Numbered from the stretch's first letter, positions 26,450-37,693 are shown. The stretch: DNA of 64,000 bases from Gemmobacter megaterium (GCF_900156815.1 NZ_FTOT01000002.1:372001-436000); one strand, 5' to 3'. The notes: generated from the sequence alone by a model not told the origin. Numbers and translations: made by a program.

Positions 26450-28321
26450 ATGACCACTGCACAAATCCTGATCTTTGGCATTCTCGTTGCAACCATGGCG
26501 CTGTTCCTGTGGGGGCGGTTCCGCCACGACATGGTGGCCCTTGCGGCCCTGCTGGCCTGTGTGCTGGCCGGGCTGATCCCGGCAGAAGAGGCCTTCGTCG
26601 GGTTTGGCCATCCGGCCGTGATCACCGTCGCTTGTGTACTGGTTCTCAGTCAAGGATTGCAGAACACCGGGGCCGTGGACTGGATGGCGCGCGCCCTCCT
26701 GCCGCGCGAAGCCGGGCGACTGACGAGTATGGCCGCCCTGATGGGGCTGGGCGCCGCCCTTTCGGGATTCATGAACAATGTGGGGGCCATGGCGCTGCTG
26801 ATGCCGGTTGCCGTGCAACTCTCGGGCCGCCTGAACTTGACACCGGGGCAGATCCTCATGCCGCTGGCCTTCGGAACCATCCTTGGCGGCATGACGACGT
26901 TGGTCGGCACCCCGCCAAACCTGATCGTTTCGGGATTTCGGGCCCAGGCGGGCCTGGGTCATTTCGGAATGTTCGATTTCGCCCCGGTCGGCGTTGCGGT
27001 GGCGGTGGCGGGCACCATCTTTGTTGCCCTGATCGGCTGGCGCCTGGTGCCGGCACGCAAATCCGCGACCGGCGAAGGGTTCGACACGGGAACCTATCTG
27101 ACCGAAGTGCGCGTGCCGGAAAACAGCAAAGCCGTCGGACTGACCCTGCGCGCCTTCGAGCGCGAAATAGATGCCAGCGACGCGCAGATCGTGGGGCTTG
27201 TGCGCAACGATGTCCGCATGACCGCCCCGCATGGCGGCCGCCGCATCCGGGCCAATGACATTCTGGCGCTGGATGCCGATGTTGACGCGCTGGCCGAGAC
27301 GCTCTCGGTATTCGACATCACGCTGGAGGAACTGGGCTCCTCCTCGCAGGGCGAAAGCGCCGAGACCGAAGGCCAGGACGCTTCTGCGGACCGCCAGCAG
27401 GGCGGGGACGGAGCTAAGGAAAAGGACACAGGGCAGCCCGCGCCGAAACCCGCCGAACGCGACGAAGACATCGTGTTGCGTGAACTGGCCGTTCTGCCGG
27501 GGTCGAACATCGTCGGTCGCTCGGCGCGCGGAATGCATTTGCGCACCCGCTATGGGCTGAACCTGCTTGCCGTGTCGCGCGCAGGCACACCGCCCCGAGA
27601 ACGGCTGGGGTCGTTGCCGCTGGCATCGGGAGATCTGTTGCTGATGCAGGGCCCGGCCGAAGCCATTGCCGAATTCATCAATGATACCGGGTGCGTACCG
27701 CTGGGAGAGCGTGAGTTGCGCCTTCCGGAGCGGCGGATGGCGATACTCGCGGGGGCGATCATGCTGGGCGCGGTCGGCATCGTGGCGCTTGGCCTGCTGC
27801 CAGCGGCGCCGGCATTCATGCTGGGCGTGCTGCTGTCCATGTTGCTGCGCACCGTGCCGCCGCGTCAGGTCTATTCGGCCATCGACTGGCCGGTGATCGT
27901 GCTGTTGGCGGCGCTGATCCCGGTGGCAGGCGCGATGCAGACCACAGGCGCCGCAGACCAGCTGGCGCAATTTCTGGTCGGAACGATTGCCCAGGGCAAT
28001 GCCATCGCCGCGCTGACCGTGGTATTGATCACCACGATGTTCCTGTCGGACGTGATGAACAACGCCGCCACGGCGGCGGTGATGTGCCCGATTGCCATTG
28101 GAATCGCCTCCGCACTTGGCGTCAACGCCGACAGCTTTCTGATGGCGGTGGCCATCGGGGCCTCTTGTGCGTTCCTGACCCCGATCGGCCACCAGAACAA
28201 CACATTGATCCTGGGGCCCGGTGGCTTCCGGTTTGGCGATTACTGGAAACTGGGATTGCCGCTGGAGGGGCTGGTCATCCTTGTCAGCGTGCCGCTGCTG
28301 CTGATCATCTGGCCCTTGTGA
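26450..28321 (+). CDS. SLC13/DASS-type permease with two RCK_C (TrkA-C) domains
   Basis: A 623-residue transporter. Hydrophobic helices at about residues 1-210 and 430-623 flank a soluble middle part that holds two TrkA-C domains (about 215-290 and 335-410). The permease halves carry the repeated NNVGAMALLMP and NNAATAAVMCP motifs and the TPPNL segment typical of the family; the usual cargo is a dicarboxylate, sulfate or other anion with sodium or protons. The two RCK domains are joined by a low-complexity Gln/Glu/Asp/Lys-rich linker (about 298-335). Substrate unknown. Confidence 0.9.
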   Translation: MTTAQILIFGILVATMALFLWGRFRHDMVALAALLACVLAGLIPAEEAFVGFGHPAVITVACVLVLSQGLQNTGAVDWMARALLPREAGRLTSMAALMGLGAALSGFMNNVGAMALLMPVAVQLSGRLNLTPGQILMPLAFGTILGGMTTLVGTPPNLIVSGFRAQAGLGHFGMFDFAPVGVAVAVAGTIFVALIGWRLVPARKSATGEGFDTGTYLTEVRVPENSKAVGLTLRAFEREIDASDAQIVGLVRNDVRMTAPHGGRRIRANDILALDADVDALAETLSVFDITLEELGSSSQGESAETEGQDASADRQQGGDGAKEKDTGQPAPKPAERDEDIVLRELAVLPGSNIVGRSARGMHLRTRYGLNLLAVSRAGTPPRERLGSLPLASGDLLLMQGPAEAIAEFINDTGCVPLGERELRLPERRMAILAGAIMLGAVGIVALGLLPAAPAFMLGVLLSMLLRTVPPRQVYSAIDWPVIVLLAALIPVAGAMQTTGAADQLAQFLVGTIAQGNAIAALTVVLITTMFLSDVMNNAATAAVMCPIAIGIASALGVNADSFLMAVAIGASCAFLTPIGHQNNTLILGPGGFRFGDYWKLGLPLEGLVILVSVPLLLIIWPL

Positions 28322-28402
28322 CCCTACGCTTTGGCAGGCCATGGCCTGCCCGAGGCTCCGGCCCGGCCCGACGGCACAGAGGACCGCGGGCCGCGCCCGC
28401 AC

Positions 28403-29491
28403 TCAGGGCCTGCGGACGCGCCGCATATCCAGTGTCACCTGCTCTGACAGGTTTTCCAGACTGTCATGCAGAAGTTGCAGGATGTAGGTTGGATTGTGCA
28501 CATAGCCGCCGGGATCCTTCATGGCGACCTGATAGTTGTACGCGGCTTTCAGCAAGCGGGGCGTCCAGCTCTGATAGCGATTGGGAAAGATCGCCTCGTC
28601 CGGGCCAATCTGGCCATCCGCGTTGGTGTCGTTGAAGAAATAGGGAAACGTACCGTTGGCATAGCCTATGGGCGCGCGCGCAACCGTGGCGGCATAGCTC
28701 TGGATCGCGGCATACAACCGGGCGTGCAACCCCAGGATCTCGGAATGTACCCCACCGGCCGCAGAGCCGTCGCCGTCAAAATCGCCGTGGCGTGTGCGGA
28801 TATCCCGGAGGCTGGTCACCCCACGGTGGCACGACAGGCAGCCATCGGTGGCCACCTGGGTGGTATGAGGATCATGGCAGGCCACACAGCTATTGGCACT
28901 GGGCACATGGGCAAACCGACCGGCATAGCTCTTGCCGGGGTAGTGAAAGCCGCCCCGCACATCGGCCCCGTGCATCACGGCCGCGGCCACGCCATAGTGC
29001 ACGTTCAGGAACCCAAGCTGCGAGGATACCGCATCTTCGTCCAGGCCCTGGGTGGCCGTGATCACATTATCCCCTGCCTGCCGCCCCTGATGGCACACCG
29101 TGCAGACCGCCGACGGGCCAAGACCGGCGACAGTCTCGCCAGACGGAAAGCCCACGCGGTCCAGCGCATGGGCGGCGGCGGTATGACAGGACGCGCAGCC
29201 GATCGGCGCATTGATGGCCGCCGGGTGATCCACCACGCCGGGGGCACTGCCATCCGCCCCCAGCCAGTCAATGAACCCCGGCTGGGAATGACAGGCCGCA
29301 CAGGCCACTGGCACTGCGCCGTCCTTGTTCCAGTAGGTGAACGACAGCGAACTGTAATCGCCATGCGGCGAAGCCAACCAGCGTTCGACCAGCTTTGGCA
29401 GATCCGCCTCGTGCTGCGACGCCACGGGCGACGCCATCCCGAGGCCCACAGCCAGGGCACACACCACGCGCAACAGGCTGGACAATGACAT
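28403..29491 (-). CDS. Periplasmic pentaheme c-type cytochrome
   Basis: A 362-residue protein with a signal peptide (residues 1-26, cleavage after ASQ) and five CxxCH heme c sites: CAACH (64-68), CASCH (99-103), CTVCH (130-134), CVACH (202-206) and CLSCH (218-222). The hemes lie in the first two thirds; the last 140 residues have none and include an EF-hand-like loop DTNADGQIGPDE. Further His residues could supply distal ligands. It is likely a periplasmic electron carrier or reductase of unknown substrate, divergently paired (132-base gap) with a flavocytochrome-type membrane protein that could feed it electrons. Confidence 0.88.
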   Translation of the reverse strand: MSLSSLLRVVCALAVGLGMASPVASQHEADLPKLVERWLASPHGDYSSLSFTYWNKDGAVPVACAACHSQPGFIDWLGADGSAPGVVDHPAAINAPIGCASCHTAAAHALDRVGFPSGETVAGLGPSAVCTVCHQGRQAGDNVITATQGLDEDAVSSQLGFLNVHYGVAAAVMHGADVRGGFHYPGKSYAGRFAHVPSANSCVACHDPHTTQVATDGCLSCHRGVTSLRDIRTRHGDFDGDGSAAGGVHSEILGLHARLYAAIQSYAATVARAPIGYANGTFPYFFNDTNADGQIGPDEAIFPNRYQSWTPRLLKAAYNYQVAMKDPGGYVHNPTYILQLLHDSLENLSEQVTLDMRRVRRP

Positions 29492-29623
29492 CGCTGATCT
29501 CCTCCGGTTCTGTCGGACAGGCGAACATTCTGCCTGAATGCAGGTTTCATACCTTGATCAGGGTCAATGTGAGATACCGTGGGCGTGCTACCCTGCGCCT
29601 CGGCAACGTCGACGGATGGATAA

Positions 29624-31090
29624 ATGAAACCGGATCTGCCCGCACGCGCCCGCACGGGGCACAAGCCCCGCCTGCATCTGACGGGGCCGCGCTTGGCCGG
29701 GATCTATCTAGCGGTGTGCCTGCTGCCGCTGGGCGTGGCGGCAACGCAAGATGTTGCTCCGCCGGACACCTGGGAACGGGCGGCGGCGGCGCTGGGGCTG
29801 ATCGCCCTTGTCGCCATGGCAATCCAGTTTGTCACATCCGGCCGGTTCGAAAGCGTCTCGGGCCGACTTGGTATCGACAAGGTGATGGCGTTTCACAAGA
29901 TCGCCGCCTGGTGGGTGCTGATTGCTGCGGTGCTTCACCCGCTGGCCTATGTGCTGCCCACCTGGCTTGACGCGCCCGACCTGGGGGGCGAGCGGCTGGC
30001 CGCCTACCTGACCTTGCCGCACTATCGGTCAGGGGTCGTGGCGCTGGCCGCGCTGCTGGCGCTGGTCATCACCTCCGTTCTGCGCGACCACCTGCCCTGG
30101 CGCTACGAGATCTGGCGGGCGGTTCACGTCATACTGGCCCTTCTGGCCGTTGGTGGCGGGCTGCATCATGCAATTTCTGCCGGGCGCTTCAGCGCCACAG
30201 GGCCGCTCAACGCAGCCTGGTGGGTAACGGGTCTGCTCGTCGCGCTCGTCATCGCCATTCTATATGTGTGGCGTTGGGCGCGGCTGCACGGGCGGCCCTG
30301 GCGCCTGGTCTCTGTCACCAGACTTGCAGATCGGCTGTGGGAGCTCGACATTCAGCCCGCGCCGGGCACCCCGGCCCTCGACTATGCGGCAGGTCAGTTC
30401 GTCTGGATGACCGAAGGCCGACGCCGGTTTCCGCTGTTTGACCATCCGTTCTCGATTGCGGACAGCCCGCTGCGGCCGGGGCTGAGCCTGATCGTCAAGG
30501 AAGCGGGCGATTTCACCCGGACCATCGGCGCGCTGCCCCCCGGAACCGCCATCGGCATCGACGGACCCTATGGCGAATTCACGCTGGAGGCCCACCCTGG
30601 CAGCGCGGTTCTGCTGGTGGCGGGCGGGGTCGGCATTGCCCCCGTCATGGGGCTGCTGCGCGATCTGGTGGCCCGGCGCGATCCGCGACCAGTGCGCCTT
30701 GCCTATGCGGCGGGTGCCCCGGCGAACTTTGCCTGCCTGCCAGAGATAGAGGCGGCGAAAACCGTGCTTGATCTGCGGGTCTTGCTGGTCAGCGAAACCG
30801 ATGGCCCAGGCTGGGATGGCGAACTGGGCCGCCTGTCCGACCAACGGCTGCACCACCTGTTGGCCGGGCTGGAGCTGGATCAGACAGTGGCCCTGATCTG
30901 CGGCCCCGGCGCGATGGTGACAGCGGTGTCCGACGCACTTGTGTCGTTGGGGCTGCCGATGAATCAGGTGGTCTATGAACGCTTCGACTACACAGGCGGC
31001 GCATCCCGGCAGGATCGGCGGCGTGCCTTGGGATTTCTGACCATCGGCGCAGTGCTGGCCTGTGCCGTGGCAGGATTTTCCGCGCTCTGA
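29624..31090 (+). CDS. Ferric-reductase-like transmembrane flavocytochrome
   Basis: A 488-residue protein. Residues 22-215 are a ferric-reductase-type membrane domain with paired His in FHKIAAWWVLIAAVLHPL and VHVILALLAVGGGLHHAI, spaced as in two-heme-b FRE proteins. Residues 225-460 are a ferredoxin-reductase-like FAD/NAD(P)H module: HPFSIAD binds FAD, VAGGVGIAPVMGL and ICGPGAM bind the nicotinamide nucleotide. An extra hydrophobic helix closes the C-terminus. It should carry electrons from cytoplasmic NAD(P)H across the membrane. The divergent pentaheme cytochrome is a plausible acceptor. Confidence 0.88.
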   Translation: MKPDLPARARTGHKPRLHLTGPRLAGIYLAVCLLPLGVAATQDVAPPDTWERAAAALGLIALVAMAIQFVTSGRFESVSGRLGIDKVMAFHKIAAWWVLIAAVLHPLAYVLPTWLDAPDLGGERLAAYLTLPHYRSGVVALAALLALVITSVLRDHLPWRYEIWRAVHVILALLAVGGGLHHAISAGRFSATGPLNAAWWVTGLLVALVIAILYVWRWARLHGRPWRLVSVTRLADRLWELDIQPAPGTPALDYAAGQFVWMTEGRRRFPLFDHPFSIADSPLRPGLSLIVKEAGDFTRTIGALPPGTAIGIDGPYGEFTLEAHPGSAVLLVAGGVGIAPVMGLLRDLVARRDPRPVRLAYAAGAPANFACLPEIEAAKTVLDLRVLLVSETDGPGWDGELGRLSDQRLHHLLAGLELDQTVALICGPGAMVTAVSDALVSLGLPMNQVVYERFDYTGGASRQDRRRALGFLTIGAVLACAVAGFSAL

Positions 31091-31157
31091 CAGCATCCAT
31101 CTGCTGGCGTCGCGTCGCCACCGGCCTATGTGCGCCCCCCGCCTGCCGACCCGGCGA

Positions 31158-32498
31158 TCATGCCTCGCGCAACGCCACCGCGCGGCGCAGGAAGCTGCGG
31201 TTCACCGGGGAATGCGGGCGTGTCGCCAGACGCTCGCGTGCAAGTGCCTCTGCAAGGCCCGGCATCCGCCCACGTATCGCGGTCTCGGCCAGGGTCCAGT
31301 CGATGACATCGCGCTGTGCGTGGCTGCCACCAAAACCGCCAGAGATATGGCGTGCCTGCATCAGGCGATCTGCGGCGAGGTCATAGTCGCCCCGGCGGAA
31401 TGCGATCACGCCTTCGACCAGTGGCAGGCCATAACGGCGCATCCAGCCAGCCGCCTCGCTGTCGCCCGATGCCCCGGACAGCAACCTCCCCGCACGATCA
31501 AACCGGCCAGCCCCGACATGCGCCATGGCCGCGTGGAGATCGTTGAACGCATAAAAGCCGGGGGCCTCGTGCCCTTCCCATTTGTCGGACAGCTCCTCCC
31601 AGCGCGTGCCGACATCCGCCCCCTGCATCTCCAGCCGCCACAACAGGGCCGCCCCATCGGCAAGCGGCAAGGCCAGCCCCAGTCCGCCACGGCGCACCGG
31701 CCCGTCATATAGCGCCAATGCCCCGGCGATGTCGTCGGTCTCGATATGGCACAAGGCGCGGTGCCACCAGTTGTGCACCTGAAGGTTGTCGTCGTCCGAT
31801 GCCCAATAGGGCTCGCGCGCGATCATCCAGCCAAGACCATCCTGGGGGCGCCCCATCATTTCCATCACATGGGCAACCGCATGATGCGCCCATGAATCGC
31901 GTGGATCGCGCTCCACCGCCTCGCGCCCGAGGTCTTCGGCACGCGCATAATCGCCCGCCTCCTCAAAGCCAAAGGCGGCCATGCCCATCACCCAGCTTTC
32001 TCCGGGCACATCACGCCACAGCGGCAGCACACGCGCCACCCGATCCCGCAAGGCCCGCGCATTGGCGCTGAAGAAGTCGATCAGATGCCCCGATTGCAGC
32101 GCCAGCAGGTCATGCGGCATCTCTGCCTGCCAGCGTTCCAGGACAAGCCCTGCCGACGTCCAGTTGCCTGCCAGCAACCGCGCCAGCGCCTCGCCGTGCG
32201 CCGCTTCGCGCTTGCCGCCCGCCAGCGCCTGCGCCCGCGCAACGAAGTCACGCGCCATCGCCGTTGCGCCGGGTTCGGTCGCAAGCCCGTAGAGCCAGGC
32301 CTTGGCCAGCCACAGCATCGCGCACTCCGGTGCCGCAGCAATACCCCGGTCAAGCGCGGCCACAGGATCGCCGTGATAGGTGGCATAGGCGCGCAAAGCT
32401 TCATCGAATGCCACCACCGCGGCCGGGTTTGCCCCCAACAGCGGATTGCCCTGAAGATCCTGCGCCATGCCCATCTTGGTCCCGTCCCGTATCGCCAT
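31158..32498 (-). CDS. TTC38-like tetratricopeptide protein
   Basis: A 446-residue, helix-rich protein with TPR-type repeats: DYARAEDLGREAVERDPRDSW, NWWHRALCHIETDDIAGALA and RGDYDLAADRLMQARH. The pattern HAVAHVMEMMGRPQDG and the WHRALCHIE block match the TTC38 family of bacteria and eukaryotes, whose function is unsettled. No signal peptide or membrane segment. An ATG eight codons downstream (with GGGAC before it) is an alternative start. Convergent with the flavocytochrome gene. Confidence 0.8.
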   Translation of the reverse strand: MAIRDGTKMGMAQDLQGNPLLGANPAAVVAFDEALRAYATYHGDPVAALDRGIAAAPECAMLWLAKAWLYGLATEPGATAMARDFVARAQALAGGKREAAHGEALARLLAGNWTSAGLVLERWQAEMPHDLLALQSGHLIDFFSANARALRDRVARVLPLWRDVPGESWVMGMAAFGFEEAGDYARAEDLGREAVERDPRDSWAHHAVAHVMEMMGRPQDGLGWMIAREPYWASDDDNLQVHNWWHRALCHIETDDIAGALALYDGPVRRGGLGLALPLADGAALLWRLEMQGADVGTRWEELSDKWEGHEAPGFYAFNDLHAAMAHVGAGRFDRAGRLLSGASGDSEAAGWMRRYGLPLVEGVIAFRRGDYDLAADRLMQARHISGGFGGSHAQRDVIDWTLAETAIRGRMPGLAEALARERLATRPHSPVNRSFLRRAVALREA

Positions 32499-32605
32499 CC
32501 GCCCGCACGAGACACCGCGCCGCCCAAAAGGTCAACGCCCCTGGCACGGAGGCCCAGCTATGAACTTGACCCCTGCGCCACGATCTGCCACCCATGGCGC
32601 AGGTC

Positions 32606-32681
32606 GGGCCTGTAGCTCAATGGTCAGAGCAGGGCGCTCATAACGCCTTGGTTGGGGGTTCGAGTCCCTCCGGGCCTACCA
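32606..32681 (+). tRNA. tRNA with CAT anticodon, probably tRNA-Ile2 (else Met)
   Basis: A 76-base cloverleaf: acceptor GGGCCTG with CGGGCCT, D arm GCTC/GAGC, anticodon arm GGCG-CTCATAA-CGCC, T arm GGGGGTTCGAGTCCCTC, discriminator A and encoded CCA. The anticodon is CAT. The anticodon-stem context GCTCATAAC resembles minor isoleucine tRNAs whose C34 is changed to lysidine by TilS, rather than elongator Met tRNAs. I call Ile2 with moderate confidence. Confidence 0.9.
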
Positions 32682-32761
32682 ACGCACAAAATTAATGCAT
32701 TAATATCAATCCATTACAACAATTTCGCCCCACGACAATATAGCGCGTGGGACACAAGCTC

Positions 32762-32927
32762 TCAGCCCCAGGCAAGGTCCGCCACCGTCTTGCCCATCCG
32801 GGTCCAGAGCCGCTTGTCGGGGGCCGACTCGTGCACCAGTCATGCAAGGCGGCCCTGGCGCGGCGCGGCGCCAGTTGCGGTCCATCCTGAACAGCGCCCC
32901 CCAGCGGGCCAAACACGCCGTCAGAAT
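32762..32927 (-). other. Possible eroded coding remnant
   Basis: On the minus strand one frame ends with a protein-like stretch (VHESAPDKRLWTRMGKTVAD) and a TGA at 32764-32762, but an in-frame TGA lies just upstream and no start or ribosome site is visible. A neighbouring frame gives AALHDW at the break. It could be the decayed end of a gene or chance; I do not recognise a family. Confidence 0.2.
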
Positions 32928-32930
32928 ACC

Positions 32931-33392
32931 CTAGCCCCGTCTTGCCCAGTCCATCTGCCCAGATGTCTCGATCGCGCAGGGGCGCGCGGCGCGCAGCCGG
33001 ATCAGCGCGGCATCGGGCGCTTCGCCGCTGCGCACCATAAGCCTCAGTGCCAGCATTCCCGACCGGCCACAGCCGCCAAGGCAATGCAGCGCGATCCGCC
33101 CACCAGACGCCAGCCGCGCCGACAATTCGTCAACCAGCACCAGCCCTTCGCCCGGTCCCGGCACACCATAATCCGGCACCGGCAGATGCCGCCAGCCAAG
33201 CCCCGCCAACCCCAGGGCACCCGCCAGATCGCCCGTGTCCATTTCCTGTGCCTGCGTCAGGCTGACCACCAGATCGGCCCCCCACGCCGCCAGCGCAGCC
33301 ACATCGCCGGCCAGATCCCCGCCGCGCCCCGGCAAGGGCGACAAGGACAGCCAGCCAGCCCCGACCGGCACCTGTGCGGCAGGAAGGCTCAC
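32931..33392 (-). CDS. Dual-specificity/tyrosine protein phosphatase-like protein
   Basis: A 153-residue protein with the cysteine phosphatase loop HCLGGCGRSG (CX5R: Cys then Arg) and the upstream acid region VPDYGVPGPGEG. The start is a GTG at 33392 that overlaps the stop of the metallopeptidase gene as GTGA, giving MSLPAAQVPVGAGWLSLSPLPGRGG, the usual N-terminus of this Rhodobacteraceae group. Its physiological target is unknown. Read with the broken metallopeptidase gene just upstream. Confidence 0.83.
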   Translation of the reverse strand: MSLPAAQVPVGAGWLSLSPLPGRGGDLAGDVAALAAWGADLVVSLTQAQEMDTGDLAGALGLAGLGWRHLPVPDYGVPGPGEGLVLVDELSARLASGGRIALHCLGGCGRSGMLALRLMVRSGEAPDAALIRLRAARPCAIETSGQMDWARRG

Positions 33393-34229
33393 AACCGGTC
33401 CGTCCCGAAGGTGTCGCAGGCATCCATGCGGCCACGTTCGTACCCGCGTGTGAACCAGCGAACACGCTGGGCGGAGGAGCCGTGGCTGAAGATGTGCGGC
33501 TGCGGAACCCGGCCCGCCCGGCGCTGCAAGGTATCGTCCCCGATCTGCCGCGCCGCAGTGATCGCCTGCTCCACATCTCCGGGTTTCAACAACGCATTGA
33601 CGCTTTCGGCCCAGACCCCGGCCAGGCAATCGGCCTGCAACTCGATCCGCACCGAGACCGCATTCGACTCCGCCGGAGACATCCGCGCCCGCGCCTGGTT
33701 CGCCTTGCCCAGAATGCCAAGCTCATCCTGAACATGATGCGCCACCTCATGAGGCGATCACATAGGCCGCCGCAAGCTCCCCAGGCGCCCCCAGTTCGCG
33801 CGCCATGGTGGCAAAGAACGCAGTATCGAGGTAAATCTTGCGATCGCCAGGGCAGTAGAACGGCCCCGTCGCCCCGGACGCACCGCCACACGGGCTTTGC
33901 GTCACGTCGGCATACAGCACCAGTACCGGCGGCGTATACCGCGCGTTCAACTCGGTACGGAATCGCTCGGCCCAGACATCCTCGGTGGTGCCCAGCACCT
34001 GACCGACCCAAACCCCTGCCTTTTCCTCCTCGGGGGTCAGAGCGCGGCTTTCGCCCGGTGCCCCGCCCTGATCCAGCCCCTGCAACAGCGGGGTCACGTC
34101 AATGCCGACAAAATAGCCGATCGCCAGGACTGCCAGCAGCGCGACTCCCGACAGCCTGCCCACGGCAGCGCCCCCCCTGCCCCGGCGATCCTCGACATTC
34201 CGGCTCCGCCGCTGCCCGCCAAACCGCAT
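33389..34229 (-). pseudogene. Neutral zinc metallopeptidase (YpfJ/PF04228) with a frameshift in HExxH
   Basis: The gene starts at 34229 (GGAGGG before the ATG) and encodes a basic N-terminus, one membrane helix (about residues 20-42) and the PF04228 domain: VWAERF, YTPPVLVLYADVTQSPCGG, FYCPGDRKIYLDTAFF, AAAYVIA. One extra base at 33752 shifts the frame exactly before the zinc-binding HEVAHH; without it the frame continues HEVAHHVQDELG, then LQADCLAGVWAES and a C-terminal GYERGRMDACDTF, ending at 33389. The 841-base length equals 280 codons plus one base. No homopolymer is involved, which slightly favours a real mutation, but assembly error remains possible. Confidence 0.87.
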
Positions 34230-34328
34230 GATAGCCCTCCACCGACTCGATCCGATCAGCCTAGCCGCCCGTCCCGAGGATGGAAACGCCCAGTATCCGC
34301 CCCCGTCCGCGCGCAGGGTCTGCCATTT

Positions 34329-34380
34329 CATCTTGCCCCAAATACCCCTGGGGGGTCCGGGGGGCAGCGCCCCCCCGGCG
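34329..34380. repeat. Dispersed palindromic repeat, copy B
   Basis: Plus strand CATCTTGCCCCAAATACCCC then GGGGGG, followed by the palindrome CCGGGGGGC-AGC-GCCCCCCCGG (34357-34378). Same order and orientation as the copies at 17680 and 54348. It lies between the katG terminator and the metallopeptidase start. Confidence 0.75.
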
Positions 34381-34419
34381 TATCCAAACGCGGGCGGCCC
34401 GGCATCGCGCAGGACCGGC

Positions 34420-34453
34420 AAAAAAACGGGGCCGCAGCTTGCGCTGCGGCCCC
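34420..34453 (-). terminator. Intrinsic terminator of katG
   Basis: On the minus strand an 11-base-pair perfect stem (GGGGCCGCAGC at 34428-34438 with its complement at 34443-34453, loop TTGC) is followed by C and seven Ts (34426-34420). A textbook Rho-independent terminator 20 bases after the katG stop. Confidence 0.9.
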
Positions 34454-34473
34454 CAAACGTCCCGATGCGCCCG

Positions 34474-36711
<2,238 letters not shown>

Positions 36712-36717
36712 TCATTC

Positions 36718-36776
36718 TTATCAGGAACTTCGCATCAGAGGAACTTGATAGTTCTGATCATGGTGATAAGTTTATC
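36718..36776. promoter_or_regulatory. katG/oxyR divergent control region with dyads
   Basis: Several dyads are packed here: GAACT-TGAT-AGTTC (36741-36754), outer arms CTTATC (36718-36723) and GATAAG (36765-36770), and GATAA-GT-TTATC (36765-36776) ending just before the oxyR ATG. The GGAACTT element also occurs twice in direct repeat. AT-rich dyads between divergent katG and oxyR fit an extended OxyR binding site, though the exact consensus is not matched. Confidence 0.55.
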
Positions 36777-36778
36777 TG

Positions 36779-37693
36779 ATGCTGAACCTGACCCTCAAAC
36801 AAATGCGCTATTTCGAGGCTCTGGCCCGCCACCGGCATTTCGGCCATGCGGCCGAGGCCTGCTCTGTCACGCAACCTGCCCTGTCGATGCAGATCAAGGA
36901 ACTGGAACTTACCCTGGGCGCCCCGCTGCTGGAGCGCAGCGCGCGGCAAATCCGGCTGACCGGCTTTGGCGAGACCTTTCTGGAACGCGCCAGTGGAATC
37001 CTGCGTGCGGTGGACGAGTTGGACGACCTGGCGCAAGCCGCCAACGGCAAACCCGCCGGGCGCCTGCGGATCGGGGTCATTCCCACGGTCGCCCCCTATC
37101 TGTTGCCTGCGATCATCGGGCAACTGACGCAGCACTATCCCGGCCTGGACCTGAACCTGCGCGAGACCGTCACCCCGAAGCTGTTGCAGGAACTGCTGGA
37201 CGGGCGGCTGGATACCGCCATCGTCGCGCTGCCTGTTTCGGAACCGGCGCTGACCGAAGTGGCCTTGTTTTCCGAAGACTTTGTTCTGGTCCGCCCAGCA
37301 CAGGACGCCGACCGCCCGGTGCCCGATGCCGCAATGCTGCGCGAGATGCGCCTGCTGCTGCTGGAAGAGGGCCATTGCTTCCGCGATCAGGCTCTGTCGT
37401 TTTGCAGCATGGCCAGCACCCGCCCACGTGAATTGATGGATGGCAGCTCGCTGGCCACATTGGTGCAGATGGTCGCGGCAGGTATCGGTGTGACGCTGAT
37501 CCCGGAAATGGCCGTGCCGGTGGAAACCCGCTCCGCCAATGTGTCGGTGACACGATTCCGCGATCCCAGACCAAGCCGCACGATCGGCATGGTCTGGCGC
37601 CGCAGCAGCCCCGTGACGCGGCAGCTTGCGGACATCGCCGCCGTGGTACGCCAGACCGCGCAAAAGCAGCCCTCCCCCGTCATGCCGGCGTGA
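36779..37693 (+). CDS. oxyR: OxyR, LysR-family peroxide sensor
   Basis: A 304-residue LysR-type regulator: N-terminal helix-turn-helix (LARHRHFGHAAEACSVTQPALSMQI), then a substrate-binding-like domain. The redox pair is preserved in EEGHCFRDQALSFC, equivalent to Cys199 and Cys208 of E. coli OxyR, which form a disulfide with peroxide. The start lies inside the dyad-rich intergenic region without a clear Shine-Dalgarno site. Controls katG and probably itself. Confidence 0.96.
   Translation: MLNLTLKQMRYFEALARHRHFGHAAEACSVTQPALSMQIKELELTLGAPLLERSARQIRLTGFGETFLERASGILRAVDELDDLAQAANGKPAGRLRIGVIPTVAPYLLPAIIGQLTQHYPGLDLNLRETVTPKLLQELLDGRLDTAIVALPVSEPALTEVALFSEDFVLVRPAQDADRPVPDAAMLREMRLLLLEEGHCFRDQALSFCSMASTRPRELMDGSSLATLVQMVAAGIGVTLIPEMAVPVETRSANVSVTRFRDPRPSRTIGMVWRRSSPVTRQLADIAAVVRQTAQKQPSPVMPA

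Noticed and set aside
26236-27258. Long plus-strand open frame overlapping the SLC13 transporter start
   Set aside because: It runs out of frame through the well-supported permease gene and has no recognisable protein; it is a GC-rich shadow.
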